Notes: generated by a model not told the origin, from the sequence alone. Numbered from the stretch's first letter, positions 15,060 through 23,340 are shown. The stretch: 64,000 nucleotides of DNA from JAFDWR01 sp038216655 (GCA_038216655.1 JBBQPZ010000022.1:1-64000), one strand, 5' to 3'. A program made the numbers and translations.

Positions 15060-16211
15060 ATGTTCAGTTCACCCCCACCCGACCCCTATCTTCAGGCCAT
15101 CGCCTGGGCGGATCGGATGTACGAGCGTGCAAATATCGACACAAGCGTCGAATTCACTTTGGACGCATACCGGGCCATCGAAAAGCGATACGGGGCTCGC
15201 GCGGCGGTTCGGATTGGCGAGGGCCGCTGCCTCGTGATCCTTGGAAAGTATGCGGATGCTGCGAATGCCTTCAGTACCGCTTCGCCTCGTGAACGCCAGC
15301 AGGCGGTGCGAGCCGCCGTTGCGCTTGTCGCCCTGCGCCGACAAGTTCCCAAGGATGTCGATGTCTACCAAATCCTCGAGGTTAACGGCGTGGGATGGGT
15401 AGGGCTATGTGGGCGAGAACTCAAGAAAGCGCCCTACAAACTTCGAGGGTATTCCGACCCTGACGGGTTCTACCAATTCGAGCTGAGGACTCTTGGGAGC
15501 CCGGCGGTTCTTGCGCCGCAAATGTGGATGGGAGACGGCAAGTGGGGTCGGCTGATTTCAATGCCTCTCGCCCATGACAAGTCGTGTCTGGTCATGATTA
15601 CGGGGTTTGAGGGGAATACTGCTCCTGGCCAGGCCGATGTTTACGAGGTGTCAGGCAAATCCCTAAGCCTGAGCCACCACTTCGAAGGCGATTACGGGGT
15701 CACCGCGGAAAGGGCGCCCGATGGCCGCCTGCTGGTCTGCCCGACGGTGACGTTCAAGGTGGAATGGACCGACGTCTACGAATGGCGGAATGGCAGGTTT
15801 GTTTTCGCTTCCTCTCGCTATCGATCGAAGTTCGAAACCGATCTGCAGGCGCTAAAGGTAAGCACATGGAAATACGATCGCGACCGGTATGTCGAATGGT
15901 GTCGCTACGCATCCACGTGCGGCATCGCCGGGGATTGGAAGCGGGCTAGGTGGGGATGGCAGCGCGCGGAACGGTGCTGCCGTGGATCCGTAAGAGAAGA
16001 TGCCGTAGGCGTCCGCGTCGGGTCGGGAAGACGTCGATACCTCGACTTGGGTTTTGCCGGCGACAGCAAAGAAAACTTGAAGGAGATTCGTCAGCGCCTC
16101 CGCTGGATCGCCAGGAAGGAGTACAACCACCCTCTCCTCTATCGCCCTCTCGACTTCGACTACCAAGTTTCGCCTTACCGGCTCGGCAAAGCTGAACTTC
16201 CTGATCGCTGA
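15060..16211 (+). CDS. Tandem paralogue 1, protein of unknown function
   Basis: The 383-residue protein has no signal peptide and no recognised family. The N-terminal 100 residues (PPPDPYLQAIAWADRMYER ... RIGEGRCLVILGKYADAANAF) look TPR-like helical. The middle is mostly beta-type (GVGWVGLCGRELKKAPYKL, GVTAERAPDGRLLVCPTVTFK, YEWRNGRFVFASSRYRSKF), resembling a sensor or beta-propeller fragment. The last 47 residues (ending RLGKAELPDR) are nearly identical to paralogue 2, while the rest is only moderately similar. The gene and its promoter are duplicated at 16531-17712. Confidence 0.72.
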   Translation: MFSSPPPDPYLQAIAWADRMYERANIDTSVEFTLDAYRAIEKRYGARAAVRIGEGRCLVILGKYADAANAFSTASPRERQQAVRAAVALVALRRQVPKDVDVYQILEVNGVGWVGLCGRELKKAPYKLRGYSDPDGFYQFELRTLGSPAVLAPQMWMGDGKWGRLISMPLAHDKSCLVMITGFEGNTAPGQADVYEVSGKSLSLSHHFEGDYGVTAERAPDGRLLVCPTVTFKVEWTDVYEWRNGRFVFASSRYRSKFETDLQALKVSTWKYDRDRYVEWCRYASTCGIAGDWKRARWGWQRAERCCRGSVREDAVGVRVGSGRRRYLDLGFAGDSKENLKEIRQRLRWIARKEYNHPLLYRPLDFDYQVSPYRLGKAELPDR

Positions 16212-16311
16212 ATGGCATTCGGCCGGCCGGCCCAGCGAATCAGACGATAATGAAGCATGCTCACGTGCTCACTCGCCCTTTGGGCTCTGGTGGGTAGCGG
16301 CCCCGCCCCGG
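16081..16311 (+). repeat. Duplicated 231-bp block, copy 1
   Basis: This block is nearly identical to 17582-17812 (constant offset of 1501 bases). It covers the last 43 codons of paralogue 1, 45 bases of spacer and a fragment (from ATG 16257) of the first 18 codons of the gene that follows paralogue 2. After 16311 the sequences diverge at once, so the gene start left at 16257 is a dead fragment. Confidence 0.85.
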
Positions 16312-16530
16312 GGGGAGGGCAGCGTGGGGGCAAATTGCGTCCAAGGGCGTAAAGGCGACCCTGCAAATCCTATCGCTCCAAAGACTCGCCTCATGATCGA
16401 AAGTGATTTCCTGACAACGATAGCCAATGCGACAGCCTCCCCGGCCCGCGCTTTACATTTCTGCCCGAACCACCCCAAATTCCTAACAGTGTGCTCGGAT
16501 GGCGATGCCGGGCTAGAATGACGGGGAGTC
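16212..16530. other. Spacer between tandem paralogues
   Basis: The first 100 bases belong to the duplicated block. The rest holds no credible frame until the promoter of paralogue 2 near 16514. CGATCGAAAG-type low-complexity or repeat motifs are not evident. Confidence 0.5.
16514..16519 (+). promoter_or_regulatory. Probable -10 element of the second tandem paralogue
   Basis: TAGAAT lies 11 bases before the ATG at 16531, exactly as at the first paralogue. The surrounding bases (CTCGGATGGCGATGCCGGGC before it, GGGAGTC after it) match the first copy with few changes. Confidence 0.45.
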
Positions 16531-17712
16531 ATGCTCAACTCGCCCCCACCCGACCCCTATCACCAGGCCATCGCCTGGGCGGATCGTCTTTATAGTCGCG
16601 TCGTGGACATTCCAAGCGAGTCCTGGTGGAACTCTAACGCTTCCATGGAGGCCTATTTGGCGATCGAAAAGAGATTTGGGCTACGTCCGGAAGTTCGAAT
16701 AGGCGAAGGACGCTGCTTGGTGATCCGAGGGCAATACGCGAATGCGGTGAAGGTGTTCGGGTCGACGGTACCGCGGGAGCGAGATGAAGCTGCACGGGCG
16801 TCGAGGGCCATCGATGCATTGCGCATGCAAGTCCCAAAGGACGTCGATGTATATCAGGTCGTGCAGATAAGCGGCGTGGGGTGGGTTGGCCTCTGTGCTC
16901 AAACGATCAAGAAGGCTCCGTACAAGTTCGAATCCTACGGCGAGGAAAGTCCAGACGGTTTTCGTCAAGCAGAGATTCGAGTCCTTGGGCGACCGACCAT
17001 TTTTCGTCCGCATATGTGGGACAACACTGACCCCGACTTCTTCCGTGGTCGGCTCCTTTCAATGCCTCTCTCAAAGTCTGAGTCGGGAGTCGTCATGGTC
17101 TGGGGTTACGAGGCAATGACTGGGGCGCAGCAAGCTGATGTGTTTGAGGTGACAGGAAATTCGCTCAAGCACAAGCAGCGCTTTTTCGGGATTTACGGAG
17201 TCACCGCCGAAACGGAGCCGAACGGACACATGTTGATCGGCACCTGTGTGACCTTCAAGGTGAGCTGGAATGATTTCTACGAGTGGCGCGATGGCAAGTT
17301 TGTGTTCGCTTCGCCAAGGTACCGCTCCAAGTTTGCGACCGGTTTACATGCATGGCGTGAAAACATATTGAAGGAAGATGCGGGCCGCTACAGCTGGTGG
17401 GCTTCGTACGCGGCGACATGCGGAATTCTGGGAAAGTGGCCGGAGGCGAAGAGCGGATGGGAGCGCGCGCTCGTCTGCTGTCGTGGCTGCCTCCGGGAGG
17501 AAGCCAAGAACATTGGCAATTGGGACGAAGGGCGAAGGTACCGAGACTGGGGATTTGTCGGCGACTCAGTTGAGAACCTTAAGGAGATTCGCCAACGTCT
17601 CCGCTGGATCGCCAGGAAGGAGTACGACCACCCTCTCCTCTATCGCCCTCTCGACTTCGACTACCAAGTTTCGCCCTACCGACTCGGCAAAGCCGAACTT
17701 CCTGATCGCTGA
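16531..17712 (+). CDS. Tandem paralogue 2, protein of unknown function
   Basis: This 393-residue protein has the same layout as the product of 15060-16211: TPR-like N-terminus (PPPDPYHQAIAWADRLYSR, RIGEGRCLVIRGQYANAVKVF), a beta-rich middle (GVGWVGLCAQTIKKAPYKF, GVTAETEPNGHMLIGTCVTFK) and the nearly identical C-terminus ENLKEIRQRLRWIARKEY onward. Ten extra residues lie mainly near residues 30-36 and 127-133. No signal peptide or catalytic motif is visible. Since the 3' end is much closer to paralogue 1 than the rest, the two copies have probably exchanged sequence after duplication. Confidence 0.72.
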   Translation: MLNSPPPDPYHQAIAWADRLYSRVVDIPSESWWNSNASMEAYLAIEKRFGLRPEVRIGEGRCLVIRGQYANAVKVFGSTVPRERDEAARASRAIDALRMQVPKDVDVYQVVQISGVGWVGLCAQTIKKAPYKFESYGEESPDGFRQAEIRVLGRPTIFRPHMWDNTDPDFFRGRLLSMPLSKSESGVVMVWGYEAMTGAQQADVFEVTGNSLKHKQRFFGIYGVTAETEPNGHMLIGTCVTFKVSWNDFYEWRDGKFVFASPRYRSKFATGLHAWRENILKEDAGRYSWWASYAATCGILGKWPEAKSGWERALVCCRGCLREEAKNIGNWDEGRRYRDWGFVGDSVENLKEIRQRLRWIARKEYDHPLLYRPLDFDYQVSPYRLGKAELPDR

Positions 17713-17812
17713 ATGGCATTCGGCCGGCCGGCCCAGCGAATCAGACGATAATGAAGCATGCTCACGTGCTCACTCGCCCTTTGGGCTCTGGTGGGTAGCG
17801 GCCCCGCCCCGG
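17582..17812 (+). repeat. Duplicated 231-bp block, copy 2
   Basis: Partner of 16081-16311. In this copy the fragment beginning at ATG 17758 continues into a full gene, so this is the original context of the 3' part of the block. Confidence 0.85.
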
Positions 17813-18189
17813 CGATTCGGGACAAGGACCTGGTGGGCGCTTATTACTTCGTGCCGGATCGCAAGATCCCGGCGATGACAAAGTTGCGCTGTACGATCGC
17901 GACGATGTTGCTAAACCTGAAGCCTGATCACCACTGGCGCATGAGGTCGTTCATGATGGACGACCATGGGCGCTGGTCCTTTGCGAAGGGGAAGCTCAGC
18001 CTTCGAGTCGGTGAGAATGGGGGCGCGGACGTCTACGAAGTCAAAGGGACGGCTCAACAGCCGAAGATTCGCTCGGACTATTACTGGGTGGGCAACTTCT
18101 TCAAGAGTGCCAAGGCCGAGTCCATCTTCAACACGTTTTGGCGGGATTACATGTCCAAAAAGGAGTATCCGAGAACGGGTCGTGGCTAA
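17758..18189 (+). CDS. Small secreted protein of unknown function
   Basis: A 143-residue protein has a short signal peptide (MLTCSLALWALVGSGPAPA, cleavage likely after APA) and a compact domain: DLVGAYYFVPDRK, WRMRSFMMDDHGRWSFAKGK, LSLRVGENGGADVYEV, IRSDYYWVGNFF. The GxY..D...ldL..dg...G.W...G.L pattern resembles small lipocalin-like proteins that report on a polymer's substitution, but this is only an impression. The start is also preserved as a stub at 16257 behind paralogue 1. Its 3' end overlaps the convergent hisC-like gene by four bases. Confidence 0.62.
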   Translation: MLTCSLALWALVGSGPAPAIRDKDLVGAYYFVPDRKIPAMTKLRCTIATMLLNLKPDHHWRMRSFMMDDHGRWSFAKGKLSLRVGENGGADVYEVKGTAQQPKIRSDYYWVGNFFKSAKAESIFNTFWRDYMSKKEYPRTGRG

Positions 18190-19271
18190 GAGAGTGCTTC
18201 CGCCAGAATCCTTAGAAAGAGCTCGATGTCTTGTGGTCGGCCGATGGTGACGCGCACGCAGCGATCCAGCGGCTCGCGCCCCGGCTTCCTCACAAACACC
18301 CCTCGCTCCCCGAGCGCGGAGAGGACCGATTCGGCGCGGGCACGCGTTTCAAAGTCGAGACAGACGAAGTTGGTTCGTGAGGGCAGGCTCGAAATCCCTA
18401 ACGCCTTGGCGCCTTCAACGAGACGGATGCGCCCGGAGTCGGTTGCGTCGACTACCGCGGCCAGGAAGGAAGGGTCTCGAAGCGAAGCCAGCGCTCCCGC
18501 CTGAGCCACCGAGTTGACGCTGAAGTGGAGCCGAATTTTCTCCGGCGTCGCGATATGCTCATTGGCGGCGAGGACGTACCCAACCCGCAGGCCGGCCATC
18601 CCGTGTCCCTTCGAGAACGTCCGGAAGCGTACGACCGCGGGATCGTCCAGGGAAATCGCCGGAAGTTCCGCGGCGGGCACGAAGTCCGCGTAGGCCTCGT
18701 CCAACAGCAGAAGGCAGCCGGGAGGCAGAGCCGCGCAAAATGCCGCGACCTCAGCCGCGGTCTGCCAAGAGCCGGAGGGGTTGTCGGGGTTGGCGAGATA
18801 CACCAATCGAGCCCCTACTTCGTGGGCCTTCGCCGCCAACGCGTCCAAATCCACTCGATCGTCGCGGTAAGCAACTCGCTCAACTAACCCGCCACACCCG
18901 GCGACCACGTATTCGAACGTCGGATACCCGCCCAGGGAGGTAACCGCCCGGTCTCCGGACGAGATGAACGCACGAGCGAACAGGAGGAGGAGATCATCGA
19001 TCCCTGCTCCCAACGTCACGTTCGCGATCGATCCCCCAAATCGGGCCGCGATCTCCGTCCGGAGTTCAAAGCCTTCCGGGTCGCAGTAGAAGTGACCCCG
19101 CGCCGCCGCTTCCTGCATCGCGGCGATCGCGAGGGGCGAAGTTCCGAACAAACTCTCGTTCGCCCCGAGCCTGAGGGCGAACGGTTGGCCCATTGCTCTT
19201 TCCAGCGCCTCTGGTCCCACAAAGGGAGTGGTGGAGGGGAGGGCCGCGGCGATAGGAGTAGGATTTGGCAT
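18186..19271 (-). CDS. hisC: HisC-like pyridoxal-phosphate aminotransferase
   Basis: The 361-residue class I/II aminotransferase matches histidinol-phosphate aminotransferase in layout: LRLGANESLFGTSP, YCDPEGFELR, VTLGAGIDDLLLL, RLVYLANPDNPSG (PLP-binding Asn), LLLDEAYADFV (Asp pairing with the pyridine nitrogen) and RTFSKGHGMAGLRVGY, whose Lys is the PLP Schiff base. The C-terminal VRVTIGRPQDIELFL carries the conserved substrate Arg. No other his genes are nearby, so it may act on histidinol phosphate or on another aromatic substrate such as phenylalanine. It is transcribed alone and overlaps the neighbouring small gene by four bases at its 3' end. Confidence 0.85.
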   Translation of the reverse strand: MPNPTPIAAALPSTTPFVGPEALERAMGQPFALRLGANESLFGTSPLAIAAMQEAAARGHFYCDPEGFELRTEIAARFGGSIANVTLGAGIDDLLLLFARAFISSGDRAVTSLGGYPTFEYVVAGCGGLVERVAYRDDRVDLDALAAKAHEVGARLVYLANPDNPSGSWQTAAEVAAFCAALPPGCLLLLDEAYADFVPAAELPAISLDDPAVVRFRTFSKGHGMAGLRVGYVLAANEHIATPEKIRLHFSVNSVAQAGALASLRDPSFLAAVVDATDSGRIRLVEGAKALGISSLPSRTNFVCLDFETRARAESVLSALGERGVFVRKPGREPLDRCVRVTIGRPQDIELFLRILAEALS

Positions 19272-19442
19272 CTTGAATGGCCCTCAATCGACCGACAAAT
19301 GAGATTCGTTCGGCGGCGAGGTTCGCTCGCCATCGAACGAGCATTATGAGGCTTTTGTCCCCATCGTGTCGAACATTGGAACGCTCGGACCGTTACCGCA
19401 TGTAGCACAGTTCGTTAAACCCAAATAGGAGGGAGAGGACGC

Positions 19443-19655
19443 ATGAAGATCGTAGACTATGAAACCAGCAAAACCTTGAACGACGTCGGCATCGTCCTCA
19501 GTCGTGACGAGGCGGAGGACCTCATTATGTATCTGAGGAAGTTGACCCAAGAACCGGCGGTCGATCGGATTTACCTTTCCGATTTCGAAGACGGCCGACT
19601 CGAGCGGGAGATCTCGCTCGGCCTGGATCACAAAGCCTGCGCTCACGTCGCATAG
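19443..19655 (+). CDS. Small conserved-looking protein, 70 residues
   Basis: A strong ribosome binding site (AGGAGGGAGAGG, ending four bases before the ATG) and a following terminator mark this as a real, well-translated short gene. The protein is acidic and mixed alpha/beta: VGIVLSRDEAEDLIMYLRKL then DRIYLSDFEDGRLEREISLGLD. It has no membrane segment or cysteine motif apart from one Cys near the end. I do not recognise a family. The gene has its own spacer on both sides and is not part of an operon. Confidence 0.68.
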   Translation: MKIVDYETSKTLNDVGIVLSRDEAEDLIMYLRKLTQEPAVDRIYLSDFEDGRLEREISLGLDHKACAHVA

Positions 19656-19682
19656 GCGCGAGACCGATAATGATTAAGACGT

Positions 19683-19713
19683 GGGCCGGCAGAAACGCCG
19701 GCCCAAGTTCTTT
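19683..19713 (+). terminator. Terminator of the 70-residue gene
   Basis: GGGCCGGC (19683-19690), loop AGAAAC and GCCGGCCC (19697-19704) form a perfect stem followed by AAGTTCTTT. It stands 28 bases after the stop at 19655. Confidence 0.7.
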
Positions 19714-19781
19714 GTGGGGCTTCTGAGGACGTTGCTAGTTATTGGCTCTTCGCGATTCGCCTTTTCGGATTGATCGCGGCG

Positions 19782-19850
19782 CCACGGCTTGGCCGGACTT
19801 GAATTTCCGGTGAAGTGGAATCTGCCCCCGGCAAGCCGTGGGCAGAAACT
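19782..19850. repeat. Class-N-like palindrome
   Basis: CCACGGCTTG near 19783 and CAAGCCGTGG near 19832 are reverse complements and match the inner arms of the element at 8526-8682 (GGCAAGCCGTG / CACGGCTTGCC). A further CACGGCC and GGCCGC pairing follows. The outer arms are not clearly preserved. Confidence 0.55.
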
Positions 19851-20180
19851 GGAATCACGGCCTCTTGGCCGCAGGGTGGTTGACCATTCGCAGTTTGGCG
19901 TACAAGACCGATGGCGATTCACGATTCTCGATTCACGACTCTCGAATACAGGACTTAAATCCTGTAATGAGTGGCAAAGTGAGAGTGAGTTCGTGAGTTT
20001 AGGTTCAACTCTCACTTTTTGGAGTGCTCCGACCCGGCAAACCTTTCACTCAGGCGACCCGTCGCCGTTGGGATCGTAGAATCGGGAGTTCAGGAAAAAG
20101 AATCCAAAATGGTCGATCCGAATCACGAATCACGATCCGCCAAATCGCGATCCCCCGCTTTCGGCCACAATAGGGACACC

Positions 20181-21299
20181 GTGAGAGTTCCCTTTTACGA
20201 CATCAAGGCTCAGTACGATGAGCTCGCCCCGCAGATGGACGCCGCCGTCCACGAGGTGATTTCCAGCGGCGCGTACGTGATGGGCAAGAATCACGCGGGG
20301 ATTGAGCGCGAGCTCGCTGATCTCCACGAGATGAAGCACGGCATCGCGCTGAACTCCGGCACCGACGCGCTCCGCATCTCCATGGACGCAGTCGGAATCG
20401 GCAAGGGCGACGAGGTCATCACCAGCGCGTTCACCTTCGTGGCGTCGGTCGAGACGATCGTTCAGACTGGCGCGACCCCGGTATTCGTGGACATCGAGCC
20501 AAATGGCTTCATGATCGATCCGGCCAAAATTGAGGCCGCGATCACACCTGCGACCAAAGCGATTCTGCCGATCCATCTCTTCGGGCAAATGGCCCAGGTC
20601 GACGAGCTTGTCAAGATCGCATACGGCAACAATTTGAAGATCCTCGAGGATGCCGCGCAGGCGCTCGGCTGCACCTCCAACGGTCGCCCAGCAGGCAAGT
20701 TCGGCGAGGCCGCGGGGTTTAGCTTCTACGTGACTAAGAACCTCGGCGCGGCGGGCGACGCAGGGATGATCCTGACCGACAGCGACGAAGTCGCCGAGGC
20801 GTGTCGCTCGATCCGCGTGCACGGCATGGGCCGCGAGCGCTACTACTACGACCACCTGGGCTACACGGCGAGAATGGACGAAATCCAGGCCGCGGTGCTT
20901 CGGGTCAAGCTCACCCGATTGGCGGCATGGAACGCGCGGCGCGCAGAGATCGCCGCGATCTACGGGGAGAAACTGGCGGGTTGTGGCGTGACCCCGCCGG
21001 TCGTGTTCCAGGAGAACAACCACACGTGGCATCAATATTCGATCCGGTCGGACCGACGCGATGCCCTGCAGGCGTTTCTGAAAGAGCAGGGAGTGGATTC
21101 GATGATCTACTACCCGGTGCCGATTCACTTCCATTCCCCCTACAAGGCGTATGGAGAAGGCGAGGGCTCGCTGCCCGAGACCGAGCGCGCGGCGAAGGAA
21201 ATCCTGAATCTGCCGATCCACCCGCATCTGTCCGACGCGGCGGCGATCCACGTGGCGGAGAGCGTGTTGCGGTTCGCCGAGCTGAAGTCGGCAGTTTAG
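20181..21299 (+). CDS. DegT/DnrJ/EryC1 family sugar aminotransferase
   Basis: This PLP enzyme family transaminates nucleotide-linked keto-sugars. The start is taken as the GTG at 20181, giving VPFYDIKAQYDEL at the N-terminus as in other members; in-frame codons upstream run through simple repeats. Key motifs are NSGTDALRISMDAVGIG, DVIT-type EVITSAFTFVAS, LEDAAQALGC (Asp contacting the cofactor) and FSFYVTKNLGAAGDAGMI with the Schiff-base Lys. HTWHQYSIR and YYPVPIHF complete the active site. The length is about 372 residues. It stands alone, so the sugar product is not predicted; envelope glycan synthesis is likely. Confidence 0.9.
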   Translation: MRVPFYDIKAQYDELAPQMDAAVHEVISSGAYVMGKNHAGIERELADLHEMKHGIALNSGTDALRISMDAVGIGKGDEVITSAFTFVASVETIVQTGATPVFVDIEPNGFMIDPAKIEAAITPATKAILPIHLFGQMAQVDELVKIAYGNNLKILEDAAQALGCTSNGRPAGKFGEAAGFSFYVTKNLGAAGDAGMILTDSDEVAEACRSIRVHGMGRERYYYDHLGYTARMDEIQAAVLRVKLTRLAAWNARRAEIAAIYGEKLAGCGVTPPVVFQENNHTWHQYSIRSDRRDALQAFLKEQGVDSMIYYPVPIHFHSPYKAYGEGEGSLPETERAAKEILNLPIHPHLSDAAAIHVAESVLRFAELKSAV

Positions 21300-21431
21300 A
21301 GACCCCAATAAATGCGAAAACCCCTCATTGGGAGGGGTGATTCGCGGGAGGGGGGGATTCGCTTGCTCGATTCCTTTTGATGCAAGCGGCGTGCCGTGTG
21401 ACGCTAGTTCGTGAATTTCTCGTATTCTCTA

Positions 21432-21489
21432 GAGTCGGAGTCGGAGTCGGAGTCGGAGTCGGAGTCGGAGTCGGAGTCGGAGTCGGAGT
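21432..21489 (+). repeat. Tandem hexamer array (GAGTCG)
   Basis: About ten consecutive copies of the six-base unit GAGTCG, almost without change, end at GGAGTT. Arrays of this purity usually vary in length by slippage. It lies 215 bases before the methyltransferase start. Confidence 0.9.
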
Positions 21490-21496
21490 TAGACTT

Positions 21497-21651
21497 TCCG
21501 TCATCCTGACCGGAAAACCGAGCCTTGGCGAAGGTTCGGAGCGGAGGGATCCCGGATCCGAGCGATCAAATTCCAAGTTAGGTTCTGGGGATCCGGGGTC
21601 CTTCGACTTTGTGCCTTCGTCGAGACTCGGCACTTCGCTCAGGATGACGGA
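21497..21651. repeat. Nested inverted repeat element (class N), copy 3
   Basis: Outer arms TCCGTCATCCTGA (21497-21509) and TCAGGATGACGGA (21639-21651) are perfect. Inner arms at 21547-21559 (GGATCCCGGATCC) and 21589-21601 (GGATCCGGGGTCC) pair at 11 of 13 positions. Its size of 155 bp is close to the 157-159 bp of the copies at 5.0 and 8.5 kb, although the sequence differs. The wording near the right arm (TCGCTCAGGATGACGG) resembles repeats seen in many environmental genomes. Confidence 0.75.
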
Positions 21652-21704
21652 CTGTGAGATTCCCTCAATACTCCAATACTCCAATACTGTCCCCTTCCTA
21701 AGCG

Positions 21705-22964
21705 ATGCGAACTGACTGGCAACAAGTCCTCGATCTGACCCAAGGCGTCGAGCCGACTCCCAAGTCGATCGAACGCGCGGCCGAGGCATTGGGCCCGGAA
21801 CTGGCCCGTTGGGCGTTTGGCCAGTGGGCTTTGCGCGAGAAGGCGCGCGTGAAGTTCGTGCGGGCGTCGGAGATGCTGTTCGATCGGCCCGGGCTGGAGA
21901 TGGCGACGCATGAGGGATTATCGGCTTACCATGCTTCGCGGTTTCCGACGGGGGCTTTGGTCGCTGATTTGACTGCCGGGATCGGGGCGGACTTGATCGC
22001 TTTGGCGGCGCGGGGGCCGGTGGTTGGATTCGAATTGGACGAGACTCGGGCAGAATACGCGCGGCACAATTTGACGCTTTTCGGCGATTCCGAAGTCGCA
22101 GCCCCCCTCCCAACCTCCACCCCGAGGCGGTGGGAGGGTCCGGAAATCCGCGGCGGGGACGCTTCGTTGCCCGCTCTTTACGGCCATGAAATCCGCATCG
22201 AAGACGCGCTTGCCGCCCAGTGGGATTTTGAGTACGCTTTCGCCGATCCGGCTCGCCGGACGGAGTCGGCGCGGACATGGAACCCCGACGAGTTCTCGCC
22301 TCATCCGATCCGGCTGGCGGAGAGATTCAAAGACTTGAAACTCGCCGGAATGAAGCTGAGCCCGATGCTGCGTGACGACTTCTTCCGGCATCTGCCGGGG
22401 CGGGTCGAGTTCGTTTCTTTCGGCGGCGAGTGTCGCGAGTCGCTGGTCTGGATGGGGACGGAGGCAGGCGAGGGCCGGTTCGCCGTCCGCATAACTGGGA
22501 GCGCCGACACTCCTGTCGGCAGAGCCTTGGAATCTCCGGCGGCAGTGGAGTTTGAGACCCTCGCTACCGGCAAGTTCGGTGACTCGACGGAGACCGCTGA
22601 GGAGTTCCTCTTCGAAGCCGATCCCGCAGCGATCCGGGCGGATGCCCTCGGGACGTTGTCTCGTCTCACCGGGACAGAGCTCTTGGCTGACTCGAACGGG
22701 TACCTCACGGGTCCCGATCCCGTCGAGAGCCCTTGGCTCACCGGTTACCGGGTGCTCGCCGATCATCCCGCCGATCTACGGCGAACCAACACGGTGCTGC
22801 GATCACTGAATGCCGGAACACCGGTGGTGAAGAGCCGGGTGGCTCGATTCGATGTCGAGACGCTGCGACGGCAGCTTCGTGGCGAAGGACGGGAGCTGAT
22901 CCTGGCGGTTTACGCCGAAGGCAAGAAGCTTCGACATGCGGTGCTGGAGAGGCTTCCGACCTGA
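21705..22964 (+). CDS. SAM-dependent methyltransferase with THUMP-like domain
   Basis: The 419-residue protein has a class I Rossmann methyltransferase core: VADLTAGIGADLIALAARG (SAM-binding glycine loop, about residues 85-103), VVGFELDETRAEYARHNL (acidic end of strand 2) and EYAFADPARR (catalytic-type DPAR). A C-terminal half of the THUMP-like kind carries TGYRVLADHPADLRRTN. Such proteins probably modify RNA; the target is unknown. Two stretches look inserted. Residues 134-146 (PLPTSTPRRWEGP) are encoded by a palindrome (22105-22138). ITGSADTPVGRAL (about 263-275) is encoded by a 28-base intergenic repeat in reverse orientation. Confidence 0.82.
   Translation: MRTDWQQVLDLTQGVEPTPKSIERAAEALGPELARWAFGQWALREKARVKFVRASEMLFDRPGLEMATHEGLSAYHASRFPTGALVADLTAGIGADLIALAARGPVVGFELDETRAEYARHNLTLFGDSEVAAPLPTSTPRRWEGPEIRGGDASLPALYGHEIRIEDALAAQWDFEYAFADPARRTESARTWNPDEFSPHPIRLAERFKDLKLAGMKLSPMLRDDFFRHLPGRVEFVSFGGECRESLVWMGTEAGEGRFAVRITGSADTPVGRALESPAAVEFETLATGKFGDSTETAEEFLFEADPAAIRADALGTLSRLTGTELLADSNGYLTGPDPVESPWLTGYRVLADHPADLRRTNTVLRSLNAGTPVVKSRVARFDVETLRRQLRGEGRELILAVYAEGKKLRHAVLERLPT
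22105..22138. repeat. Palindrome within the methyltransferase coding sequence
   Basis: CCCTCCCA at 22105-22112 and TGGGAGGG at 22131-22138 are reverse complements around a CCTCCACC/GGCGGTGG centre. The encoded Pro/Arg-rich loop falls between core strands of the methyltransferase fold, where length variation is tolerated. Confidence 0.6.
22493..22520 (-). repeat. Repeat family R2 copy inside a coding sequence
   Basis: The reverse complement of these 28 bases matches 23395-23422 at 27 of 28 positions and 23014-23041 at 26 of 28. The copy is read through in frame in the methyltransferase gene. Confidence 0.9.
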
Positions 22965-23013
22965 TCGTCTTTTGCGTCAAGCGACTCCCATCTGTCGGCG
23001 ACTCCGATGCTCC

Positions 23014-23041
23014 GCCGACAGGAGTGTCAGCGGTCCCAGTT
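23014..23041 (+). repeat. Repeat family R2, intergenic copy a
   Basis: This lies between the methyltransferase stop and the DUF3303 start, ending GCGGTCCCAGTT. It is preceded by TCTGTCGGCG at 22991, which forms a hairpin with GCCGACA inside it. Confidence 0.85.
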
Positions 23042-23061
23042 AGAGCTGTAAACTATCCTCT

Positions 23062-23340
23062 ATGCTATTCATGGTTGTCGAGCGGTTCAGGGATGCCGAT
23101 CCCGATGTGATCGGCGACCGATTCCGTCGGGAGGGCCGGATGCTTCCCGATGATGTGACCTACCTCGATAGCTGGATGGATGCGGCGGGAACGCGGTGCT
23201 ACCAGCTAATGGAAGCGCCTAACGCGGAGGCGATGAACCCCTGGACCACCGCCTGGGGCGATCTCGTTAAGTTCGAAATCGTGCCGGTGGTCGCTTCGTC
23301 CGAGTTCTGGGAGGAGCGACGGTCTGCTGCTTCTCGATAA
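23062..23340 (+). CDS. DUF3303 domain protein
   Basis: The 92-residue protein is a full DUF3303 domain: MLFMVVERFRDADPDVIGDRF, GRMLPDDVTYLDSWMDAAGTRCYQLME and VKFEIVPVVASSEFWEE all sit in family order. DUF3303 proteins are small cytoplasmic dimers, probably ferredoxin-like folds of the ABM type, with no known reaction. The ATG at 23062 fits the family start. The gene lies between two copies of the R2 repeat and follows the methyltransferase by about 100 bases. Confidence 0.88.
   Translation: MLFMVVERFRDADPDVIGDRFRREGRMLPDDVTYLDSWMDAAGTRCYQLMEAPNAEAMNPWTTAWGDLVKFEIVPVVASSEFWEERRSAASR

Larger units (their letters stand above)
19656..20180. other. Repeat-rich spacer before the DegT gene
   Basis: After the terminator the interval carries a class-N-like palindrome near 19782-19850 and short ATTC-type simple repeats near 19917-19945 and 20118-20145. 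No frame has a plausible start, ribosome site or family match. A frame reading in from 20019 is rejected as the start of the aminotransferase. Confidence 0.5.
21300..21704. other. Repeat-filled spacer before the methyltransferase gene
   Basis: The interval contains a hexamer array (21432-21489), a nested inverted repeat (21497-21651) and a triple CAATACT run (21665-21689). Open frames here code Val-Gly runs and are artefacts of the array. A 21310-21340 hairpin (CCCCTCATTGGGAGGGG) may serve the aminotransferase as a weak terminator. Confidence 0.55.

Noticed and set aside
20130..21308. A 392-codon frame antisense to the DegT aminotransferase
   Set aside because: It mirrors a well-supported gene; its protein is rich in Arg, Val and His with no family, the usual result of antisense reading in GC-rich DNA.
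21432..21489. CRISPR array
   Set aside because: The repeats are contiguous hexamers without spacers. No 24-40 base repeats with regular unique spacers were seen anywhere in the window.
21377..21715. A frame with long Val-Gly repeats
   Set aside because: It is a translation of the GAGTCG hexamer array and continues through the nested palindrome; there is no ribosome site or family.
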